This document shows positions 19,359 through 28,063 of a DNA stretch of 64,000 nt, piece after piece. The notes under the pieces are model-generated. The model was given only the letters and a program-made list of their open reading frames with translations, had not been told where the DNA came from and made no database searches. The DNA comes from Acidobacteriota bacterium. Its GTDB lineage: Bacteria; Acidobacteriota; Terriglobia; Bryobacterales; Bryobacteraceae. Location of the stretch: the NCBI GenBank assembly GCA_016213775.1, contig JACQZR010000129.1, positions 24,636 through 88,635 of the forward strand. The letters are read 5' to 3'. The translations under genes were made by a program, and so were the position numbers. Numbering within the stretch: position 1 is the stretch's first letter; each line of letters opens with the position of its first letter.

Positions 19359-22028
19359 TTAGAGCTTCCCCGCCAGAACAAACGGCGCCCAATAATACGG
19401 GTGCGCGTACTGGCCGGAGCGGATCAGATCCAGCTTAGCCTGGCGAAGCGAATCGGCGTGGTCCGCGCCTTTGCTGAGCCGCTGGTAAAACCCGGCCATC
19501 AGCGACACCGTCGATTCATCGCTCACCGGCCACAGACTCACCGCTACGTTGCGCGCGCCGGCCAGCAGGAACGCCCGTATGAAGCCGAGAATCCCTTCTC
19601 CCCGAAGCTGTGGGCCGAGTCCCGTCTCGCAGCCCGATAGCACCACCAGATCGGCGTTCCAGCGCAAGTGCAGCACGTCGGCCGGGCTGAGGATGGAGCC
19701 CGACGCGAGCAGGATTCCCGAGGTTGCGGCCGAGCCTTCGCGAATCTGGCCGTGGGCCGCGAAATGCACCCGGCGGCTGCGCGCGGCCTCCGCCGAATCG
19801 GTCACATTACGCTTGCTCACCGCGTTGCCTTGAAACAGCATCGCCCCCTTCGGAAACGACTTCGCGATCTCGCGAATCTCTCGCGCCGCGCCGGGGAGGT
19901 CGCCACGCGGATCGCCATAAGCCACAAGCTCCGGCCCCGCGCCGCCACGGGGTCGCATGGCAAGCGAAGCATAGGCCGCGGTTGAGGGAGCATACCCAAC
20001 AGTCCAGCGCCGCACCAGATACGGAAGCTGTGCGTAAGCCAGCGGCGTCGCAGGGCCGGTCAACAGGGCCTCAAACGGCAGGTAGTGCAGTGCGCCATCC
20101 GCGACAATCACCAGCTTCTGCTTTCCGGCAATCTCCGCCATCGCGGGCGCGATGCAGATGCGGTACATCTTCTCGGCCGCTTGCGCATAGCGGCCTAAAG
20201 CCGCCCGTCCGGGTTGCGCCAGCAGACCGCGGATCTGGCGAACTTCATTCGCCAGTACACCCGCGGCGGGTAGTTGCTTCGCAGTGATTCCCGCCTGCGT
20301 GACAACAAACAGCCAAGAGCGGGTTTCCCCAAGCTGGTACTCCAGGATTGCCGTGCCGGGCTCAACCACCGGCTGCTGGAACCCCGTCATCGCCGGTTCC
20401 GGTTTGGCGCGGTTGTCCAGCAGCATGTCGAGGAGGCTTCGTGCCCGCGCCCTCTCTACTCCCGCAAAGGCGGCGCCTACATCGTTGCGATCCATCAACA
20501 GGTCGACATAGAACTCATACCAGGACCCGCGGCTGGCCAGAAAGAGCGCTCGCAGATTGCGGCTCTCGACGCGCGTGCGAATGCCTTCCACGATGGAAAG
20601 CGCCTGCTCCGCATACGAGCGCGCCTGTGCGTGGTTGTTCTCCGCCCGCGCGAGCCTCGCAAGCGCCGTCAGGGCATGCGCCTTTGGAGCCGGGTTGTCC
20701 AGACCGTCGCTGGTCTCCATCGCCTCCCGTAGATGCACGGACGCTTCCTTCGTCCGGCGAGCCTGCAATTCCAGCAGACCCAGTTGCGTCAGCACACGGC
20801 TTGTCCCTTCGCGGTTGCCATGGGCTCGCATCGGGGGCAGCGACTCTTCCAGCAACAGCCTAGCCTTCGGCAACCGTCCCAACGCCTGTTCGGAAACGGC
20901 GGCAATCGCCTTCGCCTGCACATGCTGCCAGCCCAGTCCGCTTTCCTCGCTCAGTTGGATCGCCGCGTTCAATTGCACCAGAGCTTCGGTGTGACGCCCT
21001 TGCGCCGCCAGCGCCTCGCCAATGTTGCTGAGAGCATGGACCTGCGCAGTCTTGTCGCCATGCGCCTGGTGCAGTGGGATGGAGGCGCGTGTTTGCGAAA
21101 TGGCATTGTCGAAATCCCCGAGAGCGATATACAGTTCGCCCAACTGCACCAGGGTGACGGCTTCTCCATAGCGGTCTTGGAGGGAGCGGAACCGGGTCAG
21201 AACATCCGTGTACGTCTCGATGGCTGTCTGGTAATTGCCTGCCGAGTTGTGCGCAATGGCCATGTTGCGAAGCACTTCCGCCTCAGTGCGGCGCTGTCCT
21301 GTCGCGCGATGGTGTTCGATGGCCTTGCGATAGTTGGCGAATGCCTGCTCGTGCTCGCCGCGCGCCGCATGGAGCAATGCCGCCGAGTTGAGTACGGTAG
21401 CCTCGCCGTTGCGGTCTCCCAACCGCTGGTACAGCTCCGCTGCTTCGTTCATGGCGGCGAGTGCCTTTAGCGTGTCCCCGAGCGCGGAATGCGCACCCGA
21501 CTCGCCTTGCAGGCACCGCGCCTCGAGCCATGCGTCCTTCAGTTTCCGGCTCATCTCTTTAGCTGCGCCGTATTGATGCAGCGCCGCCTGGCGTCCGGCA
21601 GCCGTGGCTGTTTCCATTTGCCGGTAGCCTTCCGTGAGAGCACGGATCGCCTCCACGCGAGCCACATCGTCCGGCCGCGACTCGCGCCACTGGAGTATCG
21701 TGACCCTGTATCGTTGTGCAGCCGGCGCCGATGTGCGGACATCCAGTAGATACTGGCCCGCACGCGTCACAACCGCAGCCACCGTTCTTGCCGGCTCCCC
21801 CAGCGTTACACCGCCGGGATCGCGCATTTGCAGCGAAACGCGAATGCCGTTGATCTGCGCAAAGAAGAACTGCCCGGCACTCAGCGTGACTGTGTGGAAA
21901 CCCGGCTGGTTCGGCACCACACGGCCTTCCACACTCTCACCGGCTTTCCACAAGCCTTGTCCCGGCAGCGTCGACACGCAAGCTAACGTGGCAAGCACGG
22001 GCAAGGTCCCAGATCGCATTGCCGGCAT
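19359..22028 (-). CDS. TPR-CHAT caspase-like peptidase, secreted
   Basis: The 889-residue protein has an N-terminal export signal, a beta domain at about residues 30-110, and a long array of TPR repeats at about 130-500. A CHAT domain (caspase HetF-associated with TPRs) occupies about 590-889. The catalytic dyad is visible: His in HFAAHG (about residue 759) and Cys in LSGCETG (about 800). The repeats recognise a partner and the CHAT domain cleaves protein. It stands tail to tail with the sigma/anti-sigma genes, so cleavage of a component of that switch is an attractive hypothesis. Two ATG codons (22028, 22019) are possible starts. Confidence 0.88.
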   Translation of the reverse strand: MPAMRSGTLPVLATLACVSTLPGQGLWKAGESVEGRVVPNQPGFHTVTLSAGQFFFAQINGIRVSLQMRDPGGVTLGEPARTVAAVVTRAGQYLLDVRTSAPAAQRYRVTILQWRESRPDDVARVEAIRALTEGYRQMETATAAGRQAALHQYGAAKEMSRKLKDAWLEARCLQGESGAHSALGDTLKALAAMNEAAELYQRLGDRNGEATVLNSAALLHAARGEHEQAFANYRKAIEHHRATGQRRTEAEVLRNMAIAHNSAGNYQTAIETYTDVLTRFRSLQDRYGEAVTLVQLGELYIALGDFDNAISQTRASIPLHQAHGDKTAQVHALSNIGEALAAQGRHTEALVQLNAAIQLSEESGLGWQHVQAKAIAAVSEQALGRLPKARLLLEESLPPMRAHGNREGTSRVLTQLGLLELQARRTKEASVHLREAMETSDGLDNPAPKAHALTALARLARAENNHAQARSYAEQALSIVEGIRTRVESRNLRALFLASRGSWYEFYVDLLMDRNDVGAAFAGVERARARSLLDMLLDNRAKPEPAMTGFQQPVVEPGTAILEYQLGETRSWLFVVTQAGITAKQLPAAGVLANEVRQIRGLLAQPGRAALGRYAQAAEKMYRICIAPAMAEIAGKQKLVIVADGALHYLPFEALLTGPATPLAYAQLPYLVRRWTVGYAPSTAAYASLAMRPRGGAGPELVAYGDPRGDLPGAAREIREIAKSFPKGAMLFQGNAVSKRNVTDSAEAARSRRVHFAAHGQIREGSAATSGILLASGSILSPADVLHLRWNADLVVLSGCETGLGPQLRGEGILGFIRAFLLAGARNVAVSLWPVSDESTVSLMAGFYQRLSKGADHADSLRQAKLDLIRSGQYAHPYYWAPFVLAGKL

Positions 22029-22168
22029 GCGCTGATTCTACACCCTTCCCCGCTGTGGACCGCCACGCTGAAGAAAAATTAATGAACCGTTTCTGTAACA
22101 GCCCCGGTGGTCCCCCACCTAACGCTAGTGAATCGCCGGATGAACCGGCGTGCAACAGAGGAGGACCT

Positions 22169-22669
22169 ATGAAACGACTGATTCTGCTGTCCGCGGCGGC
22201 TCTGGCCGCGATTGCCAGCGGCACAAAGCCGGATGCCCCGGTCTGCGGCCCGGCCTACGAGAAGATCCTGGATTTCCGCGGTAACCCACTGCCGCGGGAG
22301 ACACCCTACATCGCGTCGGTCGAATTGAATTCCAAAACCGCGATGGTTTTTCGCAAAGAGCATGACGACATCCATGCGCTGGTAACGCGGTTGAAAGCGG
22401 AAGGGGGGCACGAGCCACAAATGCTCACCGCGGCCTTCTGGCAAGGCGTTCGCTGCCGCAAAGTGAATGACCGCTGCGAAGGCGAGTGTCCTAAGCAAGG
22501 TGACCGGCAACTGCGCTGTGTTCTGGAACGCCATGACCCGCCAAATCCGCCGCCTGCGAAAAAGAAGAAGGGACCCACTACCCCACCATCACCCCCGCAC
22601 GGCAAAGACTCCGGCAAGCCCAAGGAGATCGCTCAGTCCACCACGGTCATCCGCTGTCTGTGCAAGTAA
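22169..22669 (+). CDS. Secreted hypothetical protein with Pro/Lys-rich tail
   Basis: The 166-residue protein starts MKRLILLSAAAL with a typical signal peptide and has a strong GAGGAGG ribosome binding site. The mature part has at least six cysteines, suggesting disulfides, a central helix (HDDIHALVTRL), and a low-complexity region rich in Pro and Lys before the end. I recognise no family. It leads a group of three secreted proteins on the plus strand, 10 and 24 bases apart. The frame continues upstream to 22019, but no start there is better placed. Confidence 0.7.
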   Translation: MKRLILLSAAALAAIASGTKPDAPVCGPAYEKILDFRGNPLPRETPYIASVELNSKTAMVFRKEHDDIHALVTRLKAEGGHEPQMLTAAFWQGVRCRKVNDRCEGECPKQGDRQLRCVLERHDPPNPPPAKKKKGPTTPPSPPHGKDSGKPKEIAQSTTVIRCLCK

Positions 22670-22679
22670 CGGAGCTCAT

Positions 22680-23552
22680 ATGAAGAACACCTTGCTTCTC
22701 CTTTTTGGAGCGGTCTCCATCCTGGCCCAGGACCTGACTGATCATCCAGCGGTGAGTAGCTATCCCGGCTCGCGTCTCGCCATTCACCGGCACGTGGAGT
22801 TTGAGCCATACGAAGTAGTGGTCAGCCCCAACCCTGACGGAACCATGCGCCGGCTCAAGTTAGAAGGGCGAGTGACGCGTATCCGCTACAACAATCCGCA
22901 AGGCCGGTCCGCCTTCGAAATCTTCAAGAACTACGAAGACGCCATGAAGCAGGCCGGGGCCGAACTGCTATACCGGCGCGAACCGAGGGCTCCCGGCAAC
23001 TGGCCGACATACAGTGAACAGAAGCTGACCAACATGGGCAGCCAAGGGTATTACGCGCTGGTGGCCCGTTTTCAGCATCGCGGAGCAGAGACCCATGCCC
23101 TTATCGCTGTGAGTCTGCCGGTCACCTGGATTCACATCGTCGAGGCTAAGCCGCTCGAGACCGGCCTCGTCGTAGTAGATGCCAAGGCCATGGAAGAGGC
23201 CCTCAATCGCGACGGTAAGATCGGCATCGAGACCATCGAATTCGATACCGGATCGGCGGAGATCAAGCCGGAATCGAAAAGCACCATCAAGGAGATCGCG
23301 AAACTGCTGATGAACAAACCCAACCTCGCCCTGGAGATCGTCGGTCACACGGATACTGTCGGGAGCGCCGCCGACAACCTCCGCCTCTCCGCCGACCGCG
23401 CCAAGGCCATCGTCACCGACCTCGCCGGCAGCTTCGGCATCTCGCTCAATCGTCTCAAGAGTTCGGGGATGGGGCAGTCCCAGCCGGTGGCGCCCAACGC
23501 CACCCCGGAAGGCAGAAAGAAGAACCGTCGCGTCGAGCTTGTCGCGAGGTAA
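22680..23552 (+). CDS. OmpA-family outer-membrane protein
   Basis: The 290-residue exported protein has a signal peptide (residues 1-16) and an N-terminal domain of about 170 residues like those in DUF4892/OmpA fusion proteins. A C-terminal OmpA domain from about residue 187 includes EFDTGSAEIKP, the peptidoglycan-binding motif EIVGHTDTVGS and LSADRAKAIV, and ends in KKNRRVELV. It probably tethers the outer membrane to peptidoglycan. The ATG at 22680 overlaps GGAGCTCAT, which serves as the ribosome binding site. It lies between two small secreted-protein genes. Confidence 0.88.
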   Translation: MKNTLLLLFGAVSILAQDLTDHPAVSSYPGSRLAIHRHVEFEPYEVVVSPNPDGTMRRLKLEGRVTRIRYNNPQGRSAFEIFKNYEDAMKQAGAELLYRREPRAPGNWPTYSEQKLTNMGSQGYYALVARFQHRGAETHALIAVSLPVTWIHIVEAKPLETGLVVVDAKAMEEALNRDGKIGIETIEFDTGSAEIKPESKSTIKEIAKLLMNKPNLALEIVGHTDTVGSAADNLRLSADRAKAIVTDLAGSFGISLNRLKSSGMGQSQPVAPNATPEGRKKNRRVELVAR

Positions 23553-23576
23553 ACATACAAAACTCAGGAGGACACT

Positions 23577-24002
23577 ATGACACGATTTACAGGACCGCTG
23601 TTCCTATTGGCCGCTTTCGCGCTTTCGGCGTGGAAACCCGTCGACGCCCGGCCTATTCCCGTTATCGGCATGGACATTCAGAGGGTCCAGGCGGAGATGA
23701 AAGCCTGCAGAGCCCAACTCGACGATCTCGACCGTGAGGTCATGAGCTCCCAAACGATCCCCATCGGCTGGGGGACGAGACGGAATCAAGTACAGGCATG
23801 CTACGACAAACTATCGAAGAAACTGGCCGAGCTGTACCGGGAATTGCGTGGCGGCGACCCCAAGGATTCGCGATCACCGCAGGCAACCCACGCCAAAGAG
23901 ACCGTCGAACGCCTCCAGAATGAAGTCCGCTCCGCGCTCGCCAGACTTCGTGCAATCCAGGCAAAACTGAATCAGTTGGAGGCGAAGTCCAAGCGGAAAT
24001 AA
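23577..24002 (+). CDS. Secreted coiled-coil hypothetical protein
   Basis: The 141-residue protein has a signal peptide (cleavage near DARP, about residue 25). The mature part is almost wholly helical with heptad-like spacing, in particular at residues 30-85 and 100-141, and is highly charged with a Lys-rich end. It is likely a periplasmic coiled-coil protein, perhaps a partner of the upstream OmpA-family protein. An AGGAGG ribosome binding site precedes the ATG. No enzyme motif is present. It converges with the ABC permease gene four bases away. Confidence 0.7.
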   Translation: MTRFTGPLFLLAAFALSAWKPVDARPIPVIGMDIQRVQAEMKACRAQLDDLDREVMSSQTIPIGWGTRRNQVQACYDKLSKKLAELYRELRGGDPKDSRSPQATHAKETVERLQNEVRSALARLRAIQAKLNQLEAKSKRK

Positions 24003-24005
24003 CCG

Positions 24006-25586
24006 CTACCCTACTTCCTGGTACAAATTGGTCTTCTCTTCCGAAAGAGTGCTGAGATAGAACCGCATCGCCCCGGCCAGTCCGGTGACGGAGCGCCGCG
24101 CCAAATCAAGGGCGGCGCCCGCCACCACGAGCGCTACAACCAACACCGCCACTTCTGAGCGGAACAGTATGAAGTGCTGCCCAGCCACCACGATCGCCGC
24201 CGTAATCCCTCCAATCAGCATCACCGGAAACAACCAATAAGTTTGCGCTGCTTCCGCCGGGTGGCAGAACGGCAATCCGTCCACAACGCTGAGAGAAAGG
24301 CTCAGATACAAGGTGGTGACAGCGATGCTGTATAGCCCGAAGAGCAAAGCATCCTGGGCCGGCCAGAACCACAATGCCGTTGGGATCAGCACCGCATGCG
24401 GCGCCACCACCAGCAGAAACCAGAGTGCCCCGTAGATCCCTCGGGCAAATCGTGGAAACGCGCTCGCCGGGCTCAATTGGAACGTCCACACCGCTTTCGG
24501 ATGCGCACCCGGCTTTAGCATCTGGCAAACGAAGAGCGTCAGCGCGCCGAACCCATGGGGGAACAGATGCACCGTCGAAAATTCCGTATCGAACGGGTTC
24601 TTGAAGGACTGCGCCGACAACGGCACAAGTATTAGCGAAGGAAGGACGCTCACGATCTGCCGCCGGAACTGCCAGTCGCGAGCGACCATTCGGAACAGAT
24701 AGGCAAAGCCCGCGCGAGCCGCAGGACCACCCAACCACCGCGCCACCAGCTTTCCAGGCATGGCGAACAACCCGCGATTCCGCGCGCCCGGGGCCCGCTT
24801 CTTCGATCCGCCCTGTACGATCCGCGTCACACGGATGAGGTAGTCCACTGATAACGACCGCAGTCCGAACACCACGGACGCAAGCAGGACGAGCACCGCC
24901 GCCGCACCCAGCCACGGACCCGCGCCTGGCATCGTCTTCCACAGCTTCACCACCAAGGGCATCACTTTGAGCTGCGGCATGAGCAGCAGAAACGGCAACC
25001 ACATCGCCAGTTGCGCCACGGCCTTCATGCGCGACGGCGGAACAAAGCGCATCATCCACCCGAACAGAGCGCAACAGGCCAGCGCAATGCAAATCCCCAA
25101 CACGAGAACACTCGCCAGGTGATAGATGGGGACGTAAAGGCTCGCATCATTAGTCGCCAATCCGAGGAATGCCGGTATGGCGTTCAACCCTCCCGCCATA
25201 TAGACAACCACCCGGACCAGGTGAATCAGTTTGGCTGCAGTATAAGTGGCCCCATCAATGGGCAGGTGCACCAACACCATGCCTTCTTCAGGATTGACCA
25301 GCGTATGCGCGGTTTCCGCCATCAGAATCACCGCCAGGACGAGGGCGGTTAAAAACAGAAACGCCTCCACATAATTCGCCCAAGCCGGCCTCACCAGCAC
25401 AAGCAGGCCGCCCATCAGAGTCCCCAGGCCAGCGTTCAGGAGCGCTCCGAACCTCAATGCGGCGCCGTCATAGCCGAGTTGCTGGTTGAGCAACTCCTTC
25501 CGGTCGCTCAGCTTGCGAAATAATCCGAGCAGAAGCCAGAAGCGCTTCGGGTCGATCCCCAGCCGCCGCAACAGTGCGTCCGTCAT
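24006..25586 (-). CDS. ABC transporter permease, multi-spanning
   Basis: The 526-residue integral membrane protein has roughly 12 hydrophobic segments. A basic cytoplasmic stretch (GGSKKRAPGARNRG) stands near residue 275 and splits it into two halves. It lacks an ATPase motif. Its ATG overlaps the end of the upstream ABC ATPase gene by four bases, so it is the membrane subunit of a two-gene ABC-2-like exporter. The substrate is unknown. Confidence 0.75.
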   Translation of the reverse strand: MTDALLRRLGIDPKRFWLLLGLFRKLSDRKELLNQQLGYDGAALRFGALLNAGLGTLMGGLLVLVRPAWANYVEAFLFLTALVLAVILMAETAHTLVNPEEGMVLVHLPIDGATYTAAKLIHLVRVVVYMAGGLNAIPAFLGLATNDASLYVPIYHLASVLVLGICIALACCALFGWMMRFVPPSRMKAVAQLAMWLPFLLLMPQLKVMPLVVKLWKTMPGAGPWLGAAAVLVLLASVVFGLRSLSVDYLIRVTRIVQGGSKKRAPGARNRGLFAMPGKLVARWLGGPAARAGFAYLFRMVARDWQFRRQIVSVLPSLILVPLSAQSFKNPFDTEFSTVHLFPHGFGALTLFVCQMLKPGAHPKAVWTFQLSPASAFPRFARGIYGALWFLLVVAPHAVLIPTALWFWPAQDALLFGLYSIAVTTLYLSLSLSVVDGLPFCHPAEAAQTYWLFPVMLIGGITAAIVVAGQHFILFRSEVAVLVVALVVAGAALDLARRSVTGLAGAMRFYLSTLSEEKTNLYQEVG

Positions 25587-26362
25587 CCCAGTTTCTCGAC
25601 GATCCGTTCCACGCCCGGATCCGTTGCGATCGTGCCCGTCAACACGCGGAATGCGCTCTCCAGCGTGTCCTGCCCCGTCTGCTGCGTCAATGCCTCCACT
25701 GGCCCGTTCGCCAGCAGCCGCCCGTTGTGAATCACCAACACGCGGTGGCAGACTTTCTCTACCACGTCCAGCACATGCGAGCTGTACAGTATGGTCTTGC
25801 CCCGCGCCGCCAGCGCCGCGATCAGGTCTTTGATCAGAATGGCCGCATGCACATCCAATCCGGTGAGCGGCTCATCGAGCAGAATCAGTTCCGGATCGTG
25901 CAGGAGCGCCGCGGCAATCAGTATCTTCTGCCGCATTCCTTTCGAGTAAGTATCCAGCCGGCTGCTGCGCTCCGGGGAAAGTCCAAACGTCTCCAGAAAG
26001 GTGGTAATTCGTTCCTGCAGTATTTCTTCCTGTACATCGTGTAACCGCCCCGATAACTCGAGGAACTCCTCGCCAGTTAGCGTTTCAAATAACGCGGCGG
26101 TTTCCGGAACATACCCGATGTGTTGTTTGACGTCGAACGATCGCTCGGGCAGTGGAAGCCCAACTACCCGGACCGTGCCGGCGCCCGGCGGCTGAATCCC
26201 GGCAATGATCTTCAGAGTGGTGCTCTTGCCGGCCCCATTGCGGCCTAATAACCCGACAATCTCGCCTTTCGCCAGGGTGAAACTGATTGCGTGCAGGACC
26301 GGCGTCGCGCCGTAGGAGAAATCCACCTGTTCGAGTTCGACCGCCGGAGTGGAGTCCACCAT
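25583..26362 (-). CDS. ABC transporter ATP-binding protein
   Basis: The 259-residue ATPase has Walker A GRNGAGKST (40-48), a Q-loop region GYVPETAALF, the signature YSKGMRQK (139-146), Walker B LILLDEP (159-165) and the switch histidine in YSSHVLD. It energises the permease encoded by the overlapping downstream gene. The family resembles CcmA/NatA-type exporter ATPases. No substrate-binding protein or outer-membrane component lies beside it, consistent with an exporter. Confidence 0.92.
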   Translation of the reverse strand: MVDSTPAVELEQVDFSYGATPVLHAISFTLAKGEIVGLLGRNGAGKSTTLKIIAGIQPPGAGTVRVVGLPLPERSFDVKQHIGYVPETAALFETLTGEEFLELSGRLHDVQEEILQERITTFLETFGLSPERSSRLDTYSKGMRQKILIAAALLHDPELILLDEPLTGLDVHAAILIKDLIAALAARGKTILYSSHVLDVVEKVCHRVLVIHNGRLLANGPVEALTQQTGQDTLESAFRVLTGTIATDPGVERIVEKLG

Positions 26363-26419
26363 GCAGGGTCAGTATAACAGGGTAGTTGAGATCCGTTCCG
26401 GGGCGCGAGAATAGGCCTC

Positions 26420-26461
26420 TTAGAGATCCTCTGGCTTCTTGACGGACGGCCATTGGCTCAT
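26420..26461 (-). pseudogene. hicA: hicA toxin remnant (first module)
   Basis: Only the first codons of a HicA toxin remain. The ATG at 26461 overlaps the stop of the decayed hicB frame (ATGA). It encodes MSQWPSVKK, very close to the usual HicA N-terminus, and hits a stop after 13 codons. The double-stranded-RNA-binding core and the catalytic His are absent. The sequence from here to the ABC ATPase start (26363-26419) shows nothing coding. Confidence 0.6.
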
Positions 26462-26681
26462 GCGACCGTGAAGCGTCTTGCTAGCGGCTGCGGTACCGGC
26501 TCCCCGTGGTCGATGCAGTCGGCGGCGACTCGCAACGCCAACGCCGCACCGCCATGATTGCAGCCTCTCGCGTTTCGCCGTAAGCCATGACTCCAGACAT
26601 CAGCTCCACGTCAGCCCACCAGCGTCCGTCTTCCTCGCGTCCCAGCGTGATCGGAATCGACTCGAATACACTATCGTCCAT
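26458..26681 (-). pseudogene. hicB: hicB antitoxin, frameshifted (first module)
   Basis: The first 45 or so residues (starting MDDSVFESIPITLGREEDGRW) match the HicB antitoxin fold. After codon GTG near 26540 the frame is wrong. Removing the lesion (one base missing) restores ALALRVAADCIDHGE and a natural end at 26458, overlapping the hicA ATG. The open frame as it stands ends at 26481 with a nonsense tail. It could also be a sequencing error, but the neighbouring hicA is truncated too. Confidence 0.7.
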
Positions 26682-26749
26682 ATTGTCTTTTCCTTCTGAT
26701 TATAGACTCGCAGTCAAAAAGTCCGGGGAAGTGAGCTAGACTGTGAGGC

Positions 26750-27031
26750 ATGGATGTGCAATTCACTCCCGACCAGAAAGCCATCGTTCGCCAAGCCATT
26801 GAAGCGGGCCGTGTCCGGAGTGAAGAGGATGCCGTTCGCGAGGCGCTCTTTCTTTGGGAAGAGCGTGAGCGTGGAAGGATGGAAATCCTTGCCTTGGTGG
26901 ATGAAGCTGAGGCATCTCTCGCGCGTGGAGACGGACGGCTGGTAACTGCCAAATCCGTGAAGGAGTTTGCGGAAGGCGTCAAGCAAAGAGGCCGACTCCG
27001 CCTGGCCGCTGAACAATCCGGACTGCGCTGA
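26750..27031 (+). CDS. ParD-like antitoxin
   Basis: The 93-residue protein has an N-terminal ribbon-helix-helix fold (FTPDQKAIVRQAIEAGRVRS and SEEDAVREALFLWEE), which binds operator DNA and dimerises. An acidic helical C-terminus would wrap the toxin. The ATG of the ParE toxin overlaps its stop by one base (TGATG), the usual arrangement for a type II module. Repression of its own promoter is expected for the family; the promoter would be at 26682-26749. Confidence 0.85.
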   Translation: MDVQFTPDQKAIVRQAIEAGRVRSEEDAVREALFLWEERERGRMEILALVDEAEASLARGDGRLVTAKSVKEFAEGVKQRGRLRLAAEQSGLR

Positions 27032-27330
27032 TGTCTGTCCGGCTTTCCCCTGAAGCAGAATCCGATATTGATGCTATCTGGCTCTACGTGGCCCGGATGA
27101 GCAATAGCGTTGAGGTCGCGGATCGGTTCGCCGATCATATCATGGATCGCATCCTACTCTTGGCGCGCCATCCCAGGTTGGGCCGGATACGGGATACGGA
27201 TCTGCGCGCCGGACTGCGCAGTCTGCCTGTCGGCGAGTATGTCATCATCTACCGCCTTGAGGACGAGGCTCCCGTTGTACTCAGAGTGTTGCGGGGTAGC
27301 CAGAACATCCCTACGTTCTTTCAACAATGA
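27031..27330 (+). CDS. ParE/RelE-family toxin
   Basis: This 99-residue toxin has the RelE/ParE fold. It starts VRLSPEAESDIDAIWLYVAR, has RFADHIMDRILLLARHPRLGRIR in the helix and loop region, and ends with LPVGEYVIIYRLED and VLRVLRGSQNI. ParE relatives poison DNA gyrase, while RelE relatives cut mRNA at the ribosome; the sequence fits ParE better. It is coupled to the antitoxin gene upstream. This is the only toxin-antitoxin pair in the 26-28 kb cluster with both genes intact. Confidence 0.88.
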   Translation: MSVRLSPEAESDIDAIWLYVARMSNSVEVADRFADHIMDRILLLARHPRLGRIRDTDLRAGLRSLPVGEYVIIYRLEDEAPVVLRVLRGSQNIPTFFQQ

Positions 27331-27334
27331 GCCT

Positions 27335-27631
27335 CTACAGAAACGCCTCCATCGGAAGATGAAACCGCGCCGACAACCTCCGCGCCTGTTTTTTGTCGAT
27401 CGAACGCTTGCCCGACAGAATCTCCGAAACCACGGATTGTGTCCCGAACACATCGACCAGGTCGCCTTGACGCAATTGGTGCTCTTCCATCAGATAGCGC
27501 AAGCGCTCCACCGGAGTGAATCGCTTCGTCTTGCCCTCGGTCACCTGCCTCTCGTAGTCCTCCACCAGTCTCCCAAGGAGGGCTGCCAACCGCGCTTCCT
27601 CGGGCGCGAGTTCCCGATCCGGCACTGTCAA
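27335..27631 (-). CDS. higA: HigA-like antitoxin, orphan
   Basis: The 98-residue protein is a HigA-type antitoxin with an XRE helix-turn-helix in its C-terminal half (LRQGDLVDVFGTQSVVSEIL, SGKRSIDKKQARRLSARFH). The first half is an acidic helix. It starts at TTG 27631. The toxin gene that should precede it is present only as a remnant (27651-27830), so this antitoxin stands alone. It could still act as a repressor or neutralise a related toxin elsewhere. Confidence 0.8.
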   Translation of the reverse strand: MTVPDRELAPEEARLAALLGRLVEDYERQVTEGKTKRFTPVERLRYLMEEHQLRQGDLVDVFGTQSVVSEILSGKRSIDKKQARRLSARFHLPMEAFL

Positions 27632-27650
27632 CGCAAGCAGAACCTCGGCT

Positions 27651-27830
27651 GGAAATGTTGAACACTACTGCTGTGCCCACTTGGTCCACTGCCGGAAACA
27701 CCGCGCGCAATTGGGCGAAATTGCGGCAAGCCGCTTAACTGGCGGTGTCGTACCACCCTGTGAAAAGCCCCTGGCGCGTGTCCCTCGATCTCCAAAGTAA
27801 CGTGGCTAGCCCGCGCGAAGTTATGCACCT
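27651..27830 (-). pseudogene. higB: higB toxin remnant
   Basis: A minus-strand frame spells the HigB pattern in order: ITSR near the start, DTRQG, GWYDTAS, then an in-frame TAA (27737-27735), then RNFAQLRAVFPAVDQVG and VVFNIS. After NIS the rest of the toxin, including the normal end, is missing and the higA start follows. The gene is thus dead twice: one nonsense codon and a 3' deletion. It begins right after the hicA relic at 27832. Confidence 0.65.
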
Positions 27831-27831
27831 T

Positions 27832-28063
27832 TCACCGGCCTGCCCATTTGCCGGATGGGATGCCGCTGCCTTCGATGATGGATTTCATCGTGCCGATTGG
27901 CAGTATCTGCCCCCGATGATAGGCCACAATAACCTGTTTTCCACTTTCCGCATTCCGCCACTTCTGATGGCTGCCAGTTTTCGCCGATCAACGAGAAGCC
28001 GCTGCGCTTCAGAACCGCGATCACTTGATCCGCGGTCAAGCGCGGCGTGCCGCGCTCACCCAA
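27832..28063 (-). pseudogene. hicA: hicA toxin, frameshifted by one base (second module)
   Basis: The first 24 or so residues read LTADQVIAVLKRSGFSLIGE, a HicA N-terminus. The frame then breaks in a run of four A (GAAAACT). Deleting one A restores TGSHQKWRNAESGKQVIVAY, then GTMKSIIEGSGIPSGKWAG and a stop at 27832, the full HicA with its catalytic GSH histidine. Its TTG start (28063) overlaps the hicB stop by eight bases. The lesion in a homopolymer could be a sequencing error, phase variation or real loss. Confidence 0.7.
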
